From contig OX638132.1 of NCBI GenBank assembly GCA_951804985.1, forward strand, positions 85,998,696-86,062,695: 64,000 nt of DNA, in the 5' to 3' direction. The position numbers and the translations under genes are program-made. Below the pieces are notes generated by a model that saw only the letters and a list, made by a program, of their open reading frames with translations, was not told the DNA's origin and searched no databases. Positions 42,501 to 53,195 of the stretch are shown here, in pieces. Source of the stretch: Dryomyza anilis. Its lineage: Eukaryota; Arthropoda; Insecta; Diptera; Dryomyzidae. Position 1 is the stretch's first letter, and the number at the start of each line of letters is the position of its first letter.

Positions 42501-45117
42501 GTACACAGATATTTTGAATTAAAAGTTCAGTTTTGCTTTGCCCATTTGTGTACCTTATGGGCGAGAGTGCGCTCTTACGTCGGGAAATGAACACCCTGTC
42601 CAAATTTCAAGTACCTTGGGTTAAATTTAGACTTTTTCGATTTTCCTTCGGGGTTTTCCGTCTTTTTTTTTCCAAAACCTCTCTTGCATTGACACGAACA
42701 AAATACGAAAAGAATCAGGCAAATCCGTTGATTCGTTCTCCCGTGATGCTCTGGCATACACAGGACATTTTTATATATGTAGATTTATTTTTGTTTTATA
42801 CAATAGCGTAATTTAAAATCAGAAAAATCCATCATTAGTCTAATGCACATATAATAAATATGAAAATAAACTAAGACTTTTGTTTATTTGTGGAAAACAA
42901 GGGAGTTACAAAGGACAGCTGTTTGAAAATTTTCGCTTACCAATGGAAGTCAGTGCTTCATATGAATAATTGGAATTTCAAATTTTTTACTCTCGATGTG
43001 TACACTAGGAAAGCGTCAAAACTACTAATAATAACATGCACAAACAGCCTTTTATTTGGTTATTTAATAGAGAAAGCAATTAGTCATATTTTTTGATAGC
43101 AATATTTTTTTTTTCATAGTCATTTTGATAGATCTAATGATAACGTTTTTTCTACTAAAAAAAAAAAACAAATGCATGATATTACAAAAAAATATATACT
43201 GATTAGAACACAATGCAATACAGTTTATTCATTTATAGGTCAGCTAAAAACTTGCGGAATTCATAAATAACTAAACAAATATGTAAATACCTAAAAAAAA
43301 TATATAAATTAATAGTAATTAAATAAATTAACAAGACGTAGAACAAGTAAACATAGGCTTTAGATAATATTGTGAACTATAGCAAAAATAAAAACGAAAA
43401 ACCAACATGAAAAACAGCACAAGCAATGAAACAGAAAACAATGAACAAATTTGTATAACATATTTTTACATATAACAAATGCAAGTAAAAGAGGTATTTT
43501 TAACCATGAACGACAAAACCAAAGTAACCTATAATTTTACAGTGCAAGTTTAAAATTTAACACATTTTTAATTCATACATATTTGCTAATACAAATACAC
43601 AACCGAATATCGTTCAGACAGAAACATATTGAGAAATGACATTTAATATATTTGTAATATGTTGACTATAGACGAAAGACATCTACACCATAATTAATTG
43701 AAATTGGGATTTTTCCATTTGAAATCAAAAATGTTCCATTCCAAATACAAACATCGCAATTTCAAATGATTTTTAAAGTTTTTTACTCAATTTCATTTCT
43801 AATTTTCTGAATTTTAAATCCTAATTTCATTTAGAATTTTCTCAATTTCAATCCAAAAACCTTAAATTCATTTTGGAATTTTCTAAATTTTAAATCGAAA
43901 AATCTCAATTTCATTTGAAATTTCTCAATTTCTGTTGAAAATGAAATAGTGGAAAATAAGTTTAGTTTGGAAAGTGACTGAAAACTGCCGTAAGTTGTTT
44001 TAACGCTTTACGAATTATATGAGTTTGTTTAAAAGTTACTTTAATTTGTCGACAACGTATCTCAAAATAGTTTATATGTTATTCATAACACAGATAAAAC
44101 TTCTTACATCGACTGCTGCGCGGTATACAGCGATTACCAGATGAAACAGCGCCACACCATGGAAAACAAGCCACAATCGCATCCAGTTGTTCATACGTAT
44201 CGCTAATAACTGTTTGCAAATTTTTGAATTCAGTCAAAAATCAGCAATGACGGACGGCAGCAGCATTATTTTTTTTTTTTAGTTTTGTAAAATAGAAGAA
44301 AAAACCCAAAGAAAACAAACCGCAAAACCAGAGAGAGAATTCCAAATAAAATACAATGTATGTCTTTGAAATAAGGCAACATCATAATGTTCGTACTTGA
44401 GTTGGATACTTCTTTGACGTACTGCAATGCCAGACGCTTCAAGTAGTTGGCATCATCTTCGGCCACAAAGAAACCCATAAAGTTGGGGCTCATGTACAAT
44501 TCCAATTTAATGGGTCGATCGAGTAAGGCACCCGTCATGTCAACAACTTGCTTAAGAGCTTTTGACAATTGCAAGGAGCATTCATCGGGAGCCTATAATT
44601 GAAAAGAATAACGATTCGTTAATTTATTTATTTAAATCAATTTAAAGCAATCCTAGATTTCTACCTTAAAAAATGAAACCAATGTGATATGCGGCACATA
44701 GTTGTGCGCGCCATTCCAACCACACACCAGTCGTGACTTTGTCCAGAACTCCTCCAGTTGCTGTAGAAACGGACCCGTTGGACAGGCGTACAGTATGTAT
44801 TCGCGAGGTGTGCACTCGTCGATTGTGGTGTCGTTCACATGTGCGAGCAGCCAGTCGGACGCAATTTGGACGCCGCGATTGCCGGTTGAAGCCAAAGCTT
44901 TTTCGCTAAAATCGCAGCAGAAACAAAACAAAAAAAAAATCAATAATCAATATGAAATGTATTCACTGAGCTCTGTCTTCTAATAAGTAGTTGGAGTGGT
45001 TCACACTTACGCCCTGTGCTTCTGGAAGCCCATCTGAAGTAGTGTCTGCAACGGAGTGAGATGCTGCTTTGAGATACGCGTCGGTGTCGGATTCTTGCGC
45101 GGAGGTAACGTGGCCAT
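36361..45117 (-). CDS. UBASH3: UBASH3/TULA (Sts) protein: UBA, 2H, SH3, histidine phosphatase
   Basis: Ten exons on the minus strand: 45117-45011, 44905-44665, 44592-44397, 44209-44108, 39602-39433, 39355-39028, 38955-38520, 38460-38294, 36906-36655, 36599-36361. They sum to 2,238 bp and keep phase throughout, giving 745 residues, somewhat longer than vertebrate UBASH3B. Domains: UBA near 20-62, which binds ubiquitin; 2H phosphoesterase with both HxT motifs (HIT 108-110, HLT 227-229); SH3 near 273-345; a low-complexity linker; and the histidine phosphatase with RHGE at 490-493, SPAYR, and the second catalytic His at 675 (VVAHAT). Family members dephosphorylate tyrosine kinases and bind ubiquitylated receptors. 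All key residues are present, so this looks like a working gene. It converges on TMEM179. Confidence 0.95.
36655..36906 (-). CDS. UBASH3: UBASH3 exon 9: phosphatase domain
   Basis: The exon carries [13 protein letters not shown], a conserved block of the family, and ends within a helix before the second catalytic His. I chose the gtgtgt donor after 36655 because only it keeps phase with exon 10. Confidence 0.88.
37080..37850 (+). pseudogene. Decayed non-LTR retrotransposon in UBASH3 intron
   Basis: In fragments one reads an endonuclease-like block around 37315-37400 ([18 protein letters not shown] frame; in another frame [18 protein letters not shown]). Further on comes a reverse transcriptase tail: [37 protein letters not shown]. 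Stops and frameshifts interrupt it, and the middle of the polymerase is missing. It is antisense to the host gene. Confidence 0.7.
38294..38460 (-). CDS. UBASH3: UBASH3 exon 8: phosphatase domain
   Basis: The exon reads [17 protein letters not shown] and [12 protein letters not shown], the substrate-binding Arg region. The acceptor is gtgcatag and the donor gtattt, phase 1. Confidence 0.93.
38520..38955 (-). CDS. UBASH3: UBASH3 exon 7: linker and RHGE of phosphatase domain
   Basis: The exon holds a linker of about 100 residues with low complexity, then [15 protein letters not shown], the first catalytic motif of the histidine phosphatase fold. It ends in phase 2 before gtaaaa. Confidence 0.93.
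39028..39355 (-). CDS. UBASH3: UBASH3 exon 6: SH3 domain
   Basis: The exon reads [20 protein letters not shown], then DGW, then GHLPVNY, the standard SH3 blocks. The ligand-binding aromatic positions look partly conserved. A Ser/Thr/Asp-rich linker follows. The intron before it is 77 bp. Confidence 0.93.
39433..39602 (-). CDS. UBASH3: UBASH3 exon 5: 2H domain with HLT
   Basis: After a 4.5 kb intron, this exon carries [10 protein letters not shown], the second HxT motif, and ends with ATKQ before gtatag. The two catalytic motifs of one domain are thus split by the largest intron of the gene. Confidence 0.92.
39909..40066. repeat. Fragment of the TA-flanked 218-bp MITE family
   Basis: Blocks TATTTTAATCGG, AATACCATTAAATACTA and CTATTGACCAATTTTAATGG match 23444-23661, but the left tip is missing. 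Confidence 0.55.
40292..40495 (-). repeat. tRNA-derived SINE with poly(A) tail
   Basis: On the minus strand the head shows GGTAGCGCGCTGGACTTGCA and GGTTCGAATCCCGG, tRNA A- and B-box blocks. An unrelated body follows and then a 12-A run at 40292-40303. The anticodon stem pairs poorly, so it is a SINE rather than a working tRNA gene. It is a different family from 15633-15947. Confidence 0.7.
40525..40670. repeat. Cluster of ACCCGGGTA palindromes
   Basis: CTACCCGGGTA-like palindromes occur at least four times in about 100 bp, with TACTCG arms. No full element boundary was found. Confidence 0.5.
40915..42480. repeat. Array of at least five units of about 125-150 bp
   Basis: Each unit contains TTTGTTTCGATTT-like, CTCTGCTCTTAGTAGGT-like, TATGGxAGGTGxCACGCCCC-like and CACATTCTACGTGACGAT-like blocks. 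Units are seen near 40920, 41770, 41885, 42015 and 42165; the gap from 41060 to 41760 is more diverged. The last unit is split by the element at 42191-42324. The array lies in the long UBASH3 intron. Confidence 0.75.
42191..42324. mobile_element. 134-bp foldback MITE inside the tandem array
   Basis: CAGCCTAACCAATAAACGA and, reversed, CAGCCTAAAATAAACGA begin arms that pair over about 55 bp. Neighbouring array units show CCTTTGTTTC where this copy reads CCTTT-element-TTTGTTTC, giving a 3-bp TTT duplication. Confidence 0.8.
42490..43690. other. UBASH3 intron, possible dispersed repeat
   Basis: 42530-42770 is less AT-rich and has open frames on both strands, but I cannot tie it to a family. The rest is AT-rich with no feature. 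Confidence 0.4.
43700..43945. repeat. Irregular minisatellite in UBASH3 intron
   Basis: TTTCATTT-x-GAATTTTCTCAATTT recurs about six times with variable spacing. Confidence 0.55.
44108..44209 (-). CDS. UBASH3: UBASH3 exon 4, short 34-codon exon
   Basis: This short exon (102 bp) has an acceptor gcaaacag and a donor gtaaga. It enters and leaves in phase 1, so the protein is in frame with or without it. It reads [18 protein letters not shown] and ends CIPRSSR. The coding-like composition and perfect phase make it real in my view. It could be a cassette exon. Confidence 0.8.
44397..44592 (-). CDS. UBASH3: UBASH3 exon 3: 2H domain
   Basis: The exon reads [13 protein letters not shown] to YVKEVSNS, the middle of the 2H domain. 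It ends in phase 1 before gtacga. The intron upstream is 72 bp. Confidence 0.92.
44665..44905 (-). CDS. UBASH3: UBASH3 exon 2: UBA end and 2H domain with HIT
   Basis: The exon completes the UBA (A-x4[14 protein letters not shown]) and runs through [10 protein letters not shown], the first HxT catalytic motif of the 2H fold. The acceptor is gattttag. Confidence 0.93.
45011..45117 (-). CDS. UBASH3: UBASH3 exon 1: start and UBA
   Basis: The exon encodes [12 protein letters not shown] and the first UBA helix with [10 protein letters not shown]. The ATG is the first in frame. The donor is gtaagt, phase 2. Confidence 0.9.
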
Positions 45118-45390
45118 CTTACTTCACGTCCCTGTTGATCCCACTATTGTCACAGAATAATATTAAGTAAAACTATTTAATTATTATAAATTAAATGAAC
45201 ACATAGAATATATTAAAAAGCGAGTCTGCTAATGTCCGTCTTGGATTCGCTTACATTTGGAAGCGCAGTGGGCTGGGCAATACAAGTGCTGTGGCGGCAC
45301 TTGGTAATTAAAAACTCACAAATTCAAACACTTTACAATAATAAAACAAGTTTTTTAATGTTTTTAATTTAATTTTCAATCCTCCGACAA
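45118..45390 (-). promoter_or_regulatory. Probable 5' UTR and promoter region of UBASH3 gene
   Basis: This stretch upstream of the ATG includes a locally GC-rich segment at 45235-45302. No TATA box or other core element could be fixed, so the limits are only inferred from position. Confidence 0.35.
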
Positions 45391-45394
45391 CAAT

Positions 45395-45535
45395 GAACTC
45401 CGAAAACTGTCAAAAGTCCGCTTCGAACGGACAGACGAAAACTAAACTGTCAAAAGTTCACTTCGAATTTCGAAACTTTAAAAGTCCATTTCGAATATTT
45501 CGTAATTCAAAAGTCCACCTCGAAAATCGCGGAGT
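45395..45535. repeat. Short irregular repeat CAAAAGTCCxCTTCGAA
   Basis: The block recurs about four times in 140 bp, with CGAAA joins. It lies upstream of the UBASH3 gene. Confidence 0.5.
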
Positions 45536-45761
45536 AGTCTCGAAATTTATTCAGGTATCGATATACATAATGTATCGATATCGATAATTTTAAACAGCTG
45601 TTATGTTTTATTTCTGTGCTAAAAATTGTTAAAATTTCAAATAAAGTGGATTATTTTCTTGAAATAGGTTAAAATTGGTTCGTTTTTTTACTTACTTTTA
45701 CTTGCAGATGCATTGAAAAATTTCGAGGGTATGTACAAAAGATATAAACTAAAATAAACCA

Positions 45762-46352
45762 GTTGGGAAGGTTAGATCACATGGGAAATTTTTAGGTAGT
45801 TGTTATTATGATAGTTAGGATTATCAAAGTTATAGTCGGTCTAAGCCGACTATAAATACCCTACACATATGTGTGGTTACCATTCAAAGTGGTATATAGG
45901 TCACCAGGGTATTCGAATCCTGAAAATAACTACAAACTTTCCATCCCTGAAAAAATTTCTTTCATTTGATACCAATATTTACAAATGGGTAGTTGTACCG
46001 AATTTAGATTTTTTTGGGAACCACAAATCATTTCGTGGGAAAACATTTTTTCATTTATTTGAGCATAAAGTCAATATATATTTTACCAAAAAAGTTTACC
46101 TAAGCACGTATACAGTAAAATTGATTCGTAGATGTCAATTTTATTTCAGGTATTTGAACATGAGTGGTCGGTTCTCAGGTCACAATAGACCGATTATGCC
46201 AATTTTCTTGTTCAGACCGAACAGCTTAGATATATAAGTAATCTAAATCTAAAGTTTCATTGCTCTAGCTCTTCAACTTTTTCTCTAATCGTGATTTCAA
46301 CAGACAGACAGAAGGACAGACAGACACTTTCACTCTTAGTGTAGGGTATAAA
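45762..46352. repeat. Dispersed repeat R, copy 1
   Basis: The start GTTGGGAAGGTTAGATCACAT, a palindromic AGTCGGTCTAAGCCGACTAT and the end TGTAGGGTATAAA are shared with 58333-59130 and in part with 50155-52115. No protein is encoded. The weak open frame at 45869-46237 follows the repeat and is not credible. Confidence 0.65.
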
Positions 46353-46989
46353 AAGATTTAATCTAATTAGGTACCTGTTGGAAGTTTCTGTAATTTTGTT
46401 GATCAAAGATGTCGACTCATATTGTCGATTTGACGTCAAAATGACGCAGTTTTCATATCTTGTCAAATAATTTTTTTGACATTTGAACAATTTTGACGTC
46501 ACAGAAATCGAAATTTTATCACTTGATTTACAGAAACTAGCTGCTGTTATTTATATTCAATGTTTTTTTTTATTTCTATTATGTTGGAATTTTAAATATC
46601 CTGCATTCCAAGAAAACTATATATGGTAACTTTTCAATGACTATTTAACTTTTTTTTGTTTCATTAACGACATTTATTTGAAATATTTCATTAATTATTT
46701 ACTTACACAATTTACTTACACTATAGTTCAAATTGCATGCGATCTCATCAATGACCTAAGCAAATAATACCAAATTAAAACAAAATTATATTTGAATTAT
46801 CATTCACAATTAAAACAACAATGTGAAACCGAAAATCATACATCTTAAAATACATCGTAAATATTGGTTAAACGATACTGATTTTGATCGAATTTCATGG
46901 TCAAATAAAATTAAATTAAATAAAAACTATATGTGTGTTATAAGCACACAAAGCAATAAAAAAGTGCATACAGGTTTTTTAATTTACAC

Positions 46990-47140
46990 TGCAACCACCA
47001 ATCCATGAATCCATGGTTAGATGGATAATTGAGAGTGTTGAGATATGGTCTTCGAGTGCCGAAGATCAAATCTTCAATGAAGTGGCAGGCAAAGCGGAAC
47101 GCGGACGAATGGTTCGATATATGATTGACAACGGCAATTA
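46990..47140 (+). pseudogene. Orphan coding-like fragment, family unknown
   Basis: From 46983 to a TAG at 47139-47141 the plus frame reads HESMVRWIIESVEIW and AEDQIFNEVAGKAERGRMV. The composition is far more coding-like than the flanks. There is no clear acceptor and an in-frame TAA lies just upstream. It could be the last exon of an unseen gene, a retrocopy tail or a transposon relic. Confidence 0.4.
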
Positions 47141-47473
47141 GCACGATACACAGACTTTTGGATTATTTAAAATCTTGTAAAATCTCGTCTCTTAATTAGC
47201 AGTAATTTTTAGGGTAAACATTTTTTCAAAATTACACTGTGTGACGGGTATCTAGGTTGATATTTCGGATTCGTAAATATATGTATTGATATTAGTAAAA
47301 TTAAAACAAGCCGGATAAAAATATTAGAAATGATCAAAATAGATAAACTAATAAAAAAAGATAAATCAAATTTTATGTTTTGTAAATTCAAAATTGAATA
47401 ATTTAGACTTACGAAATAATTTTGTAATAAGAAAAATGTTTGTAAATATACAAAAGTGTATAACATACACATT

Positions 47474-47588
47474 GGCGCATATTCAACGACGATTTAAAAT
47501 TAAAGTCAGCTTTTTTGACAATTTTCAGTTAGAAAAAAGGCCAATTTTAATTTTACTGTCGACTTTAAATAGTCGCTGAATATGCGCC
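47474..47588. mobile_element. 115-bp foldback MITE
   Basis: GGCGCATATTCAACGAC and, reversed, GGCGCATATTCAGCGAC are flanked by ATT on both sides. The arms pair over nearly all the unit. Confidence 0.8.
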
Positions 47589-47591
47589 ATT

Positions 47592-50150
47592 ACTTTTAAA
47601 CTATTTTTACAAATTATTTTCTTAAAATAAATTAATATACCAACATTTATTTGTATCTACATTGTACTAATTATATCTGGATTTAGTTTTACAAATGCTT
47701 TTATAAAATACAAGCATATTACTCGTACATTTATTTCGTAACTTTACGAACTGTACTCTGTATTTATCATTTTCATAAAGTACACAATTTCGTCGTGTTT
47801 ATACCCAAGTTTTATTTTTCAAAAAAAAGTTTGTTTCACAGTTTTTAACATTTTATTATGTCTAAAGTTTAAAATATTTACAATTCTTACATGTGATCTT
47901 CGCAGACAATAGGTTTATTGATGAAGACGATGATGCTGCTGCTGATAAAACCAATAATGATAATGTTGCTTGCTGATGATCATTTGTGCTGATGATCGTG
48001 TGTATTTTATACCACCATGACCTTGATACAATTTTACCTCGATGAGTTGTGAAAATTTTATATGGTCAACCAAAATGCACAATGAATTTTGATTTCTTTG
48101 ACAAATTAAATGGTAGAGGACACTCGTTCATATGGTAGTTCATACTAAATCAACAAATTGACAGATGTGTCTATAAAATATGCCATATTACGAGTCATAC
48201 TTTTGTCAAAATAAAAACCGAACTTGGCTTTATGTATTTGGGTGAATTTTCAGTTTATGGTCAGAACAACAAACCAAAACAATAATCGTCAATTATGAGA
48301 ATATTTGGAATCGTTTATTCGTTTGACCATGAAATTTGATTTTTTACATAAATATTAAAGATTTTTTTATATATGTATATATATATATTAAGAAACGTGT
48401 TTATACAGTTTTATTAATAGCATTTATACCAATAAGTATTAAATAATAAAAATAAAATATACAAAAATAAACAAGTCTAATTTTTATTGCAATAAAATTT
48501 AATAAAGAAAACTTTAATATTTTTTTAACATCATTTCATGCCAAACAAAAAACATCATGCTGTAAACTTTAGAATGATTTGCAAATTTCATAGTTCAAAA
48601 TATAAAAAAATAAAAAAACTAGTTGCGTTCAGCTGCATTTGTGTGCACTGGACCCAATGGCTTCATTGTGGCCCTACTAAGCCATACCATTTGCCATTTA
48701 TTATAGCTGCTCTCAATTAGTTCTCTATCAATCAAAATTTATTTTTGTGCCAAAACAATATTGCATAATTTAGCTGCCATATTGCAGCAATTTTGCAGTT
48801 ATATTGTGCAATTTGGGCTCAAACCTGTAGTTAAGCTGAGATTATTATAAAGGCAAAAAACTCGTTAATTGTCATAAATTGTTGAAATTGTAAAGCTGCT
48901 GTAATTATAGAATATGTTTGAATTAAATTTAAATTAATATCTTAAACACTTGAAGTTTTTGGAAAAAAAAGTTCAACGTAATAATCATGGATTGAAACCG
49001 AACATGATCGATATCCGTTTAAAACGATTGTATACAATTCAGAATTGTCGAAAAAGTTTGTTAGCAAAATATTTAAAAATCATTTTACTTGAAATATATT
49101 TTTATTTTAATTATTAATTAGTTTTTATTAATGAATAAATTGTTTGAATGTGTTTGTCACAAACAACACACCTTATTTTTAATATTTGCAAGAGCTATAA
49201 ATCAATTTTTCATTGTCAAAATAAATAAAATACATAAATATTTTGTGCAATTCTAAAATTTGCATTTAAAAATTAAAAATTTGATATGCTAAAATTACAA
49301 AAAATAATTTTGCATAAAACAAGAAATATTAAAGTTTTGGTTAAAACCAACCAACTTGATGTAAATTTAATCGTAGACGAAAATCAACCAAAGGTTAAAA
49401 TCTATTCAAACATAATACATATGTAAATGCGTATTTCTACACAATAAAAATATTTCGTCAGCCCTCTTCAAAACGCTTAGTGAGGTCTATAATAAAAACA
49501 ATTAAGTGATTGGCCGAGCATACTTAGCCATGAAATACCCTACACTATAAAAGAGGGTTTAAATTCTGCACAATTTATATATATTGAAATTTATTATATA
49601 TATTTTTAAAATTATTAATAGTTCAGAATAAAAATGTGTCTTTAATCCTAATACAAATTTACCCTATCAGACTATGAAGGATCTAAATATTGGTTATAAT
49701 AAATCAAAAATACAATGTTCACAAATTATACTAGAAAATCATATATTTTACTATTTATTACATTATATAGAGTCTAAGGTAATATTTTAATCATGCATAA
49801 TATGTATACACAAAATCCCATTAAAATTAATAAATGTGACAGTTATCGATTTAATAGTATATATAAAAATTAAATATTTTCATATACTATAATTTATTAG
49901 TTTTTTTTACTTATATAATGGAATTTACCGAATATTGACTAATTTTAATAATAAAAAAACCAATAAAAGTATGATATTTATTTCTGGGTACAGTTTCGAT
50001 TTTCAATTTAGAGTATTATAAGATAAAGGTGTCGGTCGTGTTTAGATTATTATTAGGGGTTGTCCATATTTTCTAATTTTGAACAAAAACTGATTTTTTT
50101 ATTCAAACAAGCAACTAAAAACCTTAATATGTTATTAATAAATTAATTTA
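47592..50150. other. Intergenic, no gene seen
   Basis: AT-rich DNA. 47915-48005 has GATGAT/GCTGCT trinucleotide runs. 49780-49990 resembles the CACCCAGAAAA MITE family at its right tip only. Confidence 0.45.
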
Positions 50151-50654
50151 TAACGAGTGGGAAAAGCTAAGTCACATGGGCGGGACTTAAAGTTGGTCGG
50201 GCCAGAGTACGGAATACCCCTACACTTTGGTGGGGACTTTAAATGGGATATTAATATGAGTTATTTAATTGAATACCTAATTTTAAATATTCTTAATTAT
50301 GTAGATAACCTTTTGCCTCAGAATATTATTCACAAATCAGAAATTTTCGTCTTATATCCCCTATAATTCCAAAAATTGATATAAAGATTAAAAAAAAAAT
50401 GTAGAAAATTAAAAGTAGGCGGAACACGCGTAAGGCTAATATTTCATATATTTGTTTTCAATAATTTAAGACTAAAATGTAAATAAAATAAATGTAAATT
50501 AAGTAAATAAAACAATATGCATTAAATTTTATAACTATATCTACTTGTTGAGTTATTGGTTCCTAATAATAATAATATAATTGTTTGGCGTTACAGTCCT
50601 ATATAGAACTTCAGCCGAGCTCTCTCACCATTTTGAGCTGTACGTGTTATATTT

Positions 50655-51701
50655 CGACGCCCCTTACGAAAACTATTATATATTTTTTCCCTTACGAAAA
50701 TAAATATGTTATTTTTTAAGGTTCAGAAAAAAAGTATGTTATTATTTTTGATGAGAAGAATAATATGTTTTATGGTTTTGCCAGGAACTCTACTATGTTT
50801 TTGATATTTCCGAGAATATGCACATGAATATCTGTATATCTACGAATATAAGAATTATTTAAATTTGCGACGAATATTGGAATCTTTTGTTGAACATGAA
50901 TTATGCATATATGATTGGTGGCTTCATATAAAATCTGTACATATTACAGCATTGTAATAAATATATGTCATCGTTTAATAAAGACCACAGACCATGGGAA
51001 ACTTAAAACAGGCCTGAAATTAAACCTAAATTTAATGTAACAGTCTACATTTCTTAGGACAATAACAAATGACCTCGAAAATACGGTCCTAATAATAATT
51101 ATAATAATACTAGTTTAGCGATACAGTTCTAAAGAACCTAGGCTGAACAGTTTCACCATTTACACATGTTATATTTGTACTCAAACAGTGGAACCTACAG
51201 TTTAACGCCGAATCATAACTTTTAATGGGTGATGTTTTTTCTCTCGAAGGTTCGCCATTATCTATCGAGAGGTAGTGCGGTGAAAAAAACATTTTCTATT
51301 TTTTTTGTATGTTGTATTTGCTGGTGTTTGAACCAGCGACGTTTCGGCTTGCATTCCAACACACTAACCTTCTTAGTCACCGACTTAGTATATGGTAATG
51401 CATATTTTTTATCATTATAGCATAATTATTTTAAATTTTCTGACATATATAAAAACATAAAAGCAACGCAATGTGATTTTGAAAAAAATCTATTTAAATA
51501 AAAAGCTCCAATTTTCGTCTAAAAATTTGAAACATATTAATTTTTCACAGAAAACTGTTTGTTATACTAAGTTTCTGTGAAAATTTCAGAACATTATAAT
51601 ATTCGTTATTTAAGTTAAAATGAATTGGTATTCGTTTAAAAGTGATATATACTTTTTTTCGTAAGACATTTTTAATATAATAGTTTTCGTAAGGGGCGTC
51701 G
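50655..51701 (-). mobile_element. Non-autonomous DNA transposon, ATTT family, copy 2
   Basis: Ends CGACGCCCCTTACGAAAACT on both sides are flanked by ATTT duplications. The uninterrupted SINE at 15633-15947 shows the empty site. It holds its own internal SINE at 51103-51390. Confidence 0.9.
51103..51390 (-). repeat. Internal SINE of the ATTT element, copy 2
   Basis: The segment aligns with 584-882 in reverse and, more distantly, with the SINE that hosts the element. Confidence 0.75.
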
Positions 51702-52352
51702 ATTTGTACTCAAAGTGGTGGGACCTACAGTTTATTGCCGAATCCGAACGCCGGGTGATAGCTTTTTCATAGGCAATGTTTTTACTCTCGGAGGTTTGCC
51801 ATTTACTGCCGAGAGGTAGCGCGGTATAGAAAAATGTTTCTATGAAAAGATGTTGTTAGCCCCAGTCCAGACTTGAACCGGGGACCTTTCGGCTCGCAGT
51901 CCAACGCACTAACCACTGAGCTACCGCGGCTACTAAAGCGATACACAAAAGTGATTTGCATGAGAGGTGGGCGTGTCGGTTGGCCGATTTCACTCATTTT
52001 CAAACTCAGAACCAATTTTTGGCTAGAGCGTATTGAAACAATCGCATTCTGACCAGTATTTCTCAAGTTTTCGTGTATTCGGACAGCAAGATTATGCTGA
52101 TCAAGAATATATATTAAAACTATTTAAAAGCGATATTAATCCGAATCTATTTAAATCAGTTTTTGTTATAATGGTTTCGTTTACGAGTTTAAAAATATTT
52201 AAAACGTGATGTTCGCTTTCATATCTTGGTTTTCATATCATAAAGTCATTATAAAAATTTTATGCAATCCAATAACCAAGTTTAACTTTTCTTTGAATGA
52301 ATAACTAATCAACAGGTTACAATGTGTACTGAAAAAGTAAACTTCAACTATA

Positions 52353-53193
52353 CATAAAAAAAATTCATCAATATGATGAATTTATTCATAAATATTATGA
52401 ATTTTTTCACCAACTACCAGATTCATCATATTGAACCACCGTTCATTAAATGATATATTGATGAATGCATTCTTTATATATAAGAATTTTTTCATACCAT
52501 CGAACATCATAGTGAAGAACAAAATATTGAATACAATGAATTTGAATCGTCATATTGATGAATTTGTTCATAATATTTATGGATATAATATTCATATTGT
52601 TGAACTAATATTTTTTTCAAGAAATAATTTTTTTTTTAGAAAATAATTCGAAAAAAGAGTTGTAAAAATTTTATTGAGAATATAACAGAAAAAAAAATTA
52701 TCAAAAAAATATATATTTTTCGAAAAAAAAAATTCAGAAAAAATCTTAATCTTATTTTTTATAAATATAACTTTTTATTAATAAAAAGATGTAATTAGAA
52801 TTAAATATATTATAAAACATTTCACTAATTTATGCATATCGAGCAAGCATTATATAAGAAATAACATGTAAGAACTACTTGAGAACTAAGAAGTACGGCA
52901 AAAAATTAAGGAAAAAAAAATATTTTAATTGAAATTTGGTTTAATGAACAGCGTTCTTCAATATGATGAACATATATGTATTTTATATTTTGGCTCATTA
53001 ATATGATGAAACGTATTCTTCCTCATCATATTGGAGAATACTTTTTCGACAATTACCAAGCGTTCATCATATTTATGATAGCATTCATAACATTGATGGT
53101 GTTAGTACTTAATATTACGAATGGTTCTTCAATACAATGAATCATGGTTTGAAGACCCAAATTCATCAATATGATGTACATTTTTTTTCTGTG
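52353..53193. mobile_element. TA-flanked element rich in TTCATCATATTGA
   Basis: The tips CATAAAAAAAATTCATCA and, reversed, CACAGAAAAAAAATGTACATC are flanked by TA. The motif ATATGATGAA or its complement occurs about a dozen times in the outer 200 bp of each end. No protein is encoded. Confidence 0.7.
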
Positions 53194-53195
53194 TA

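Larger units (their letters stand above)
50567..51937 (-). repeat. tRNA-derived SINE split by an ATTT element
   Basis: 50567-50654 and 51702-51937 join into the same SINE as 15633-15947, with the tRNA head on the right and an (ATT)n tail on the left. The break is at TTATATTT|GTACTC. Confidence 0.85.
50155..52115. repeat. Dispersed repeat R, copy 2, split by SINE and MITE
   Basis: The left part (50155-50566) and right part (51940-52115) align with 58333-59040. The join in the full copy, near 58770, is where the SINE sits here. Confidence 0.75.

Noticed and set aside
45869..46237. 122-codon open frame
   Set aside because: It lies in dispersed repeat R and is not preserved in the other copies.
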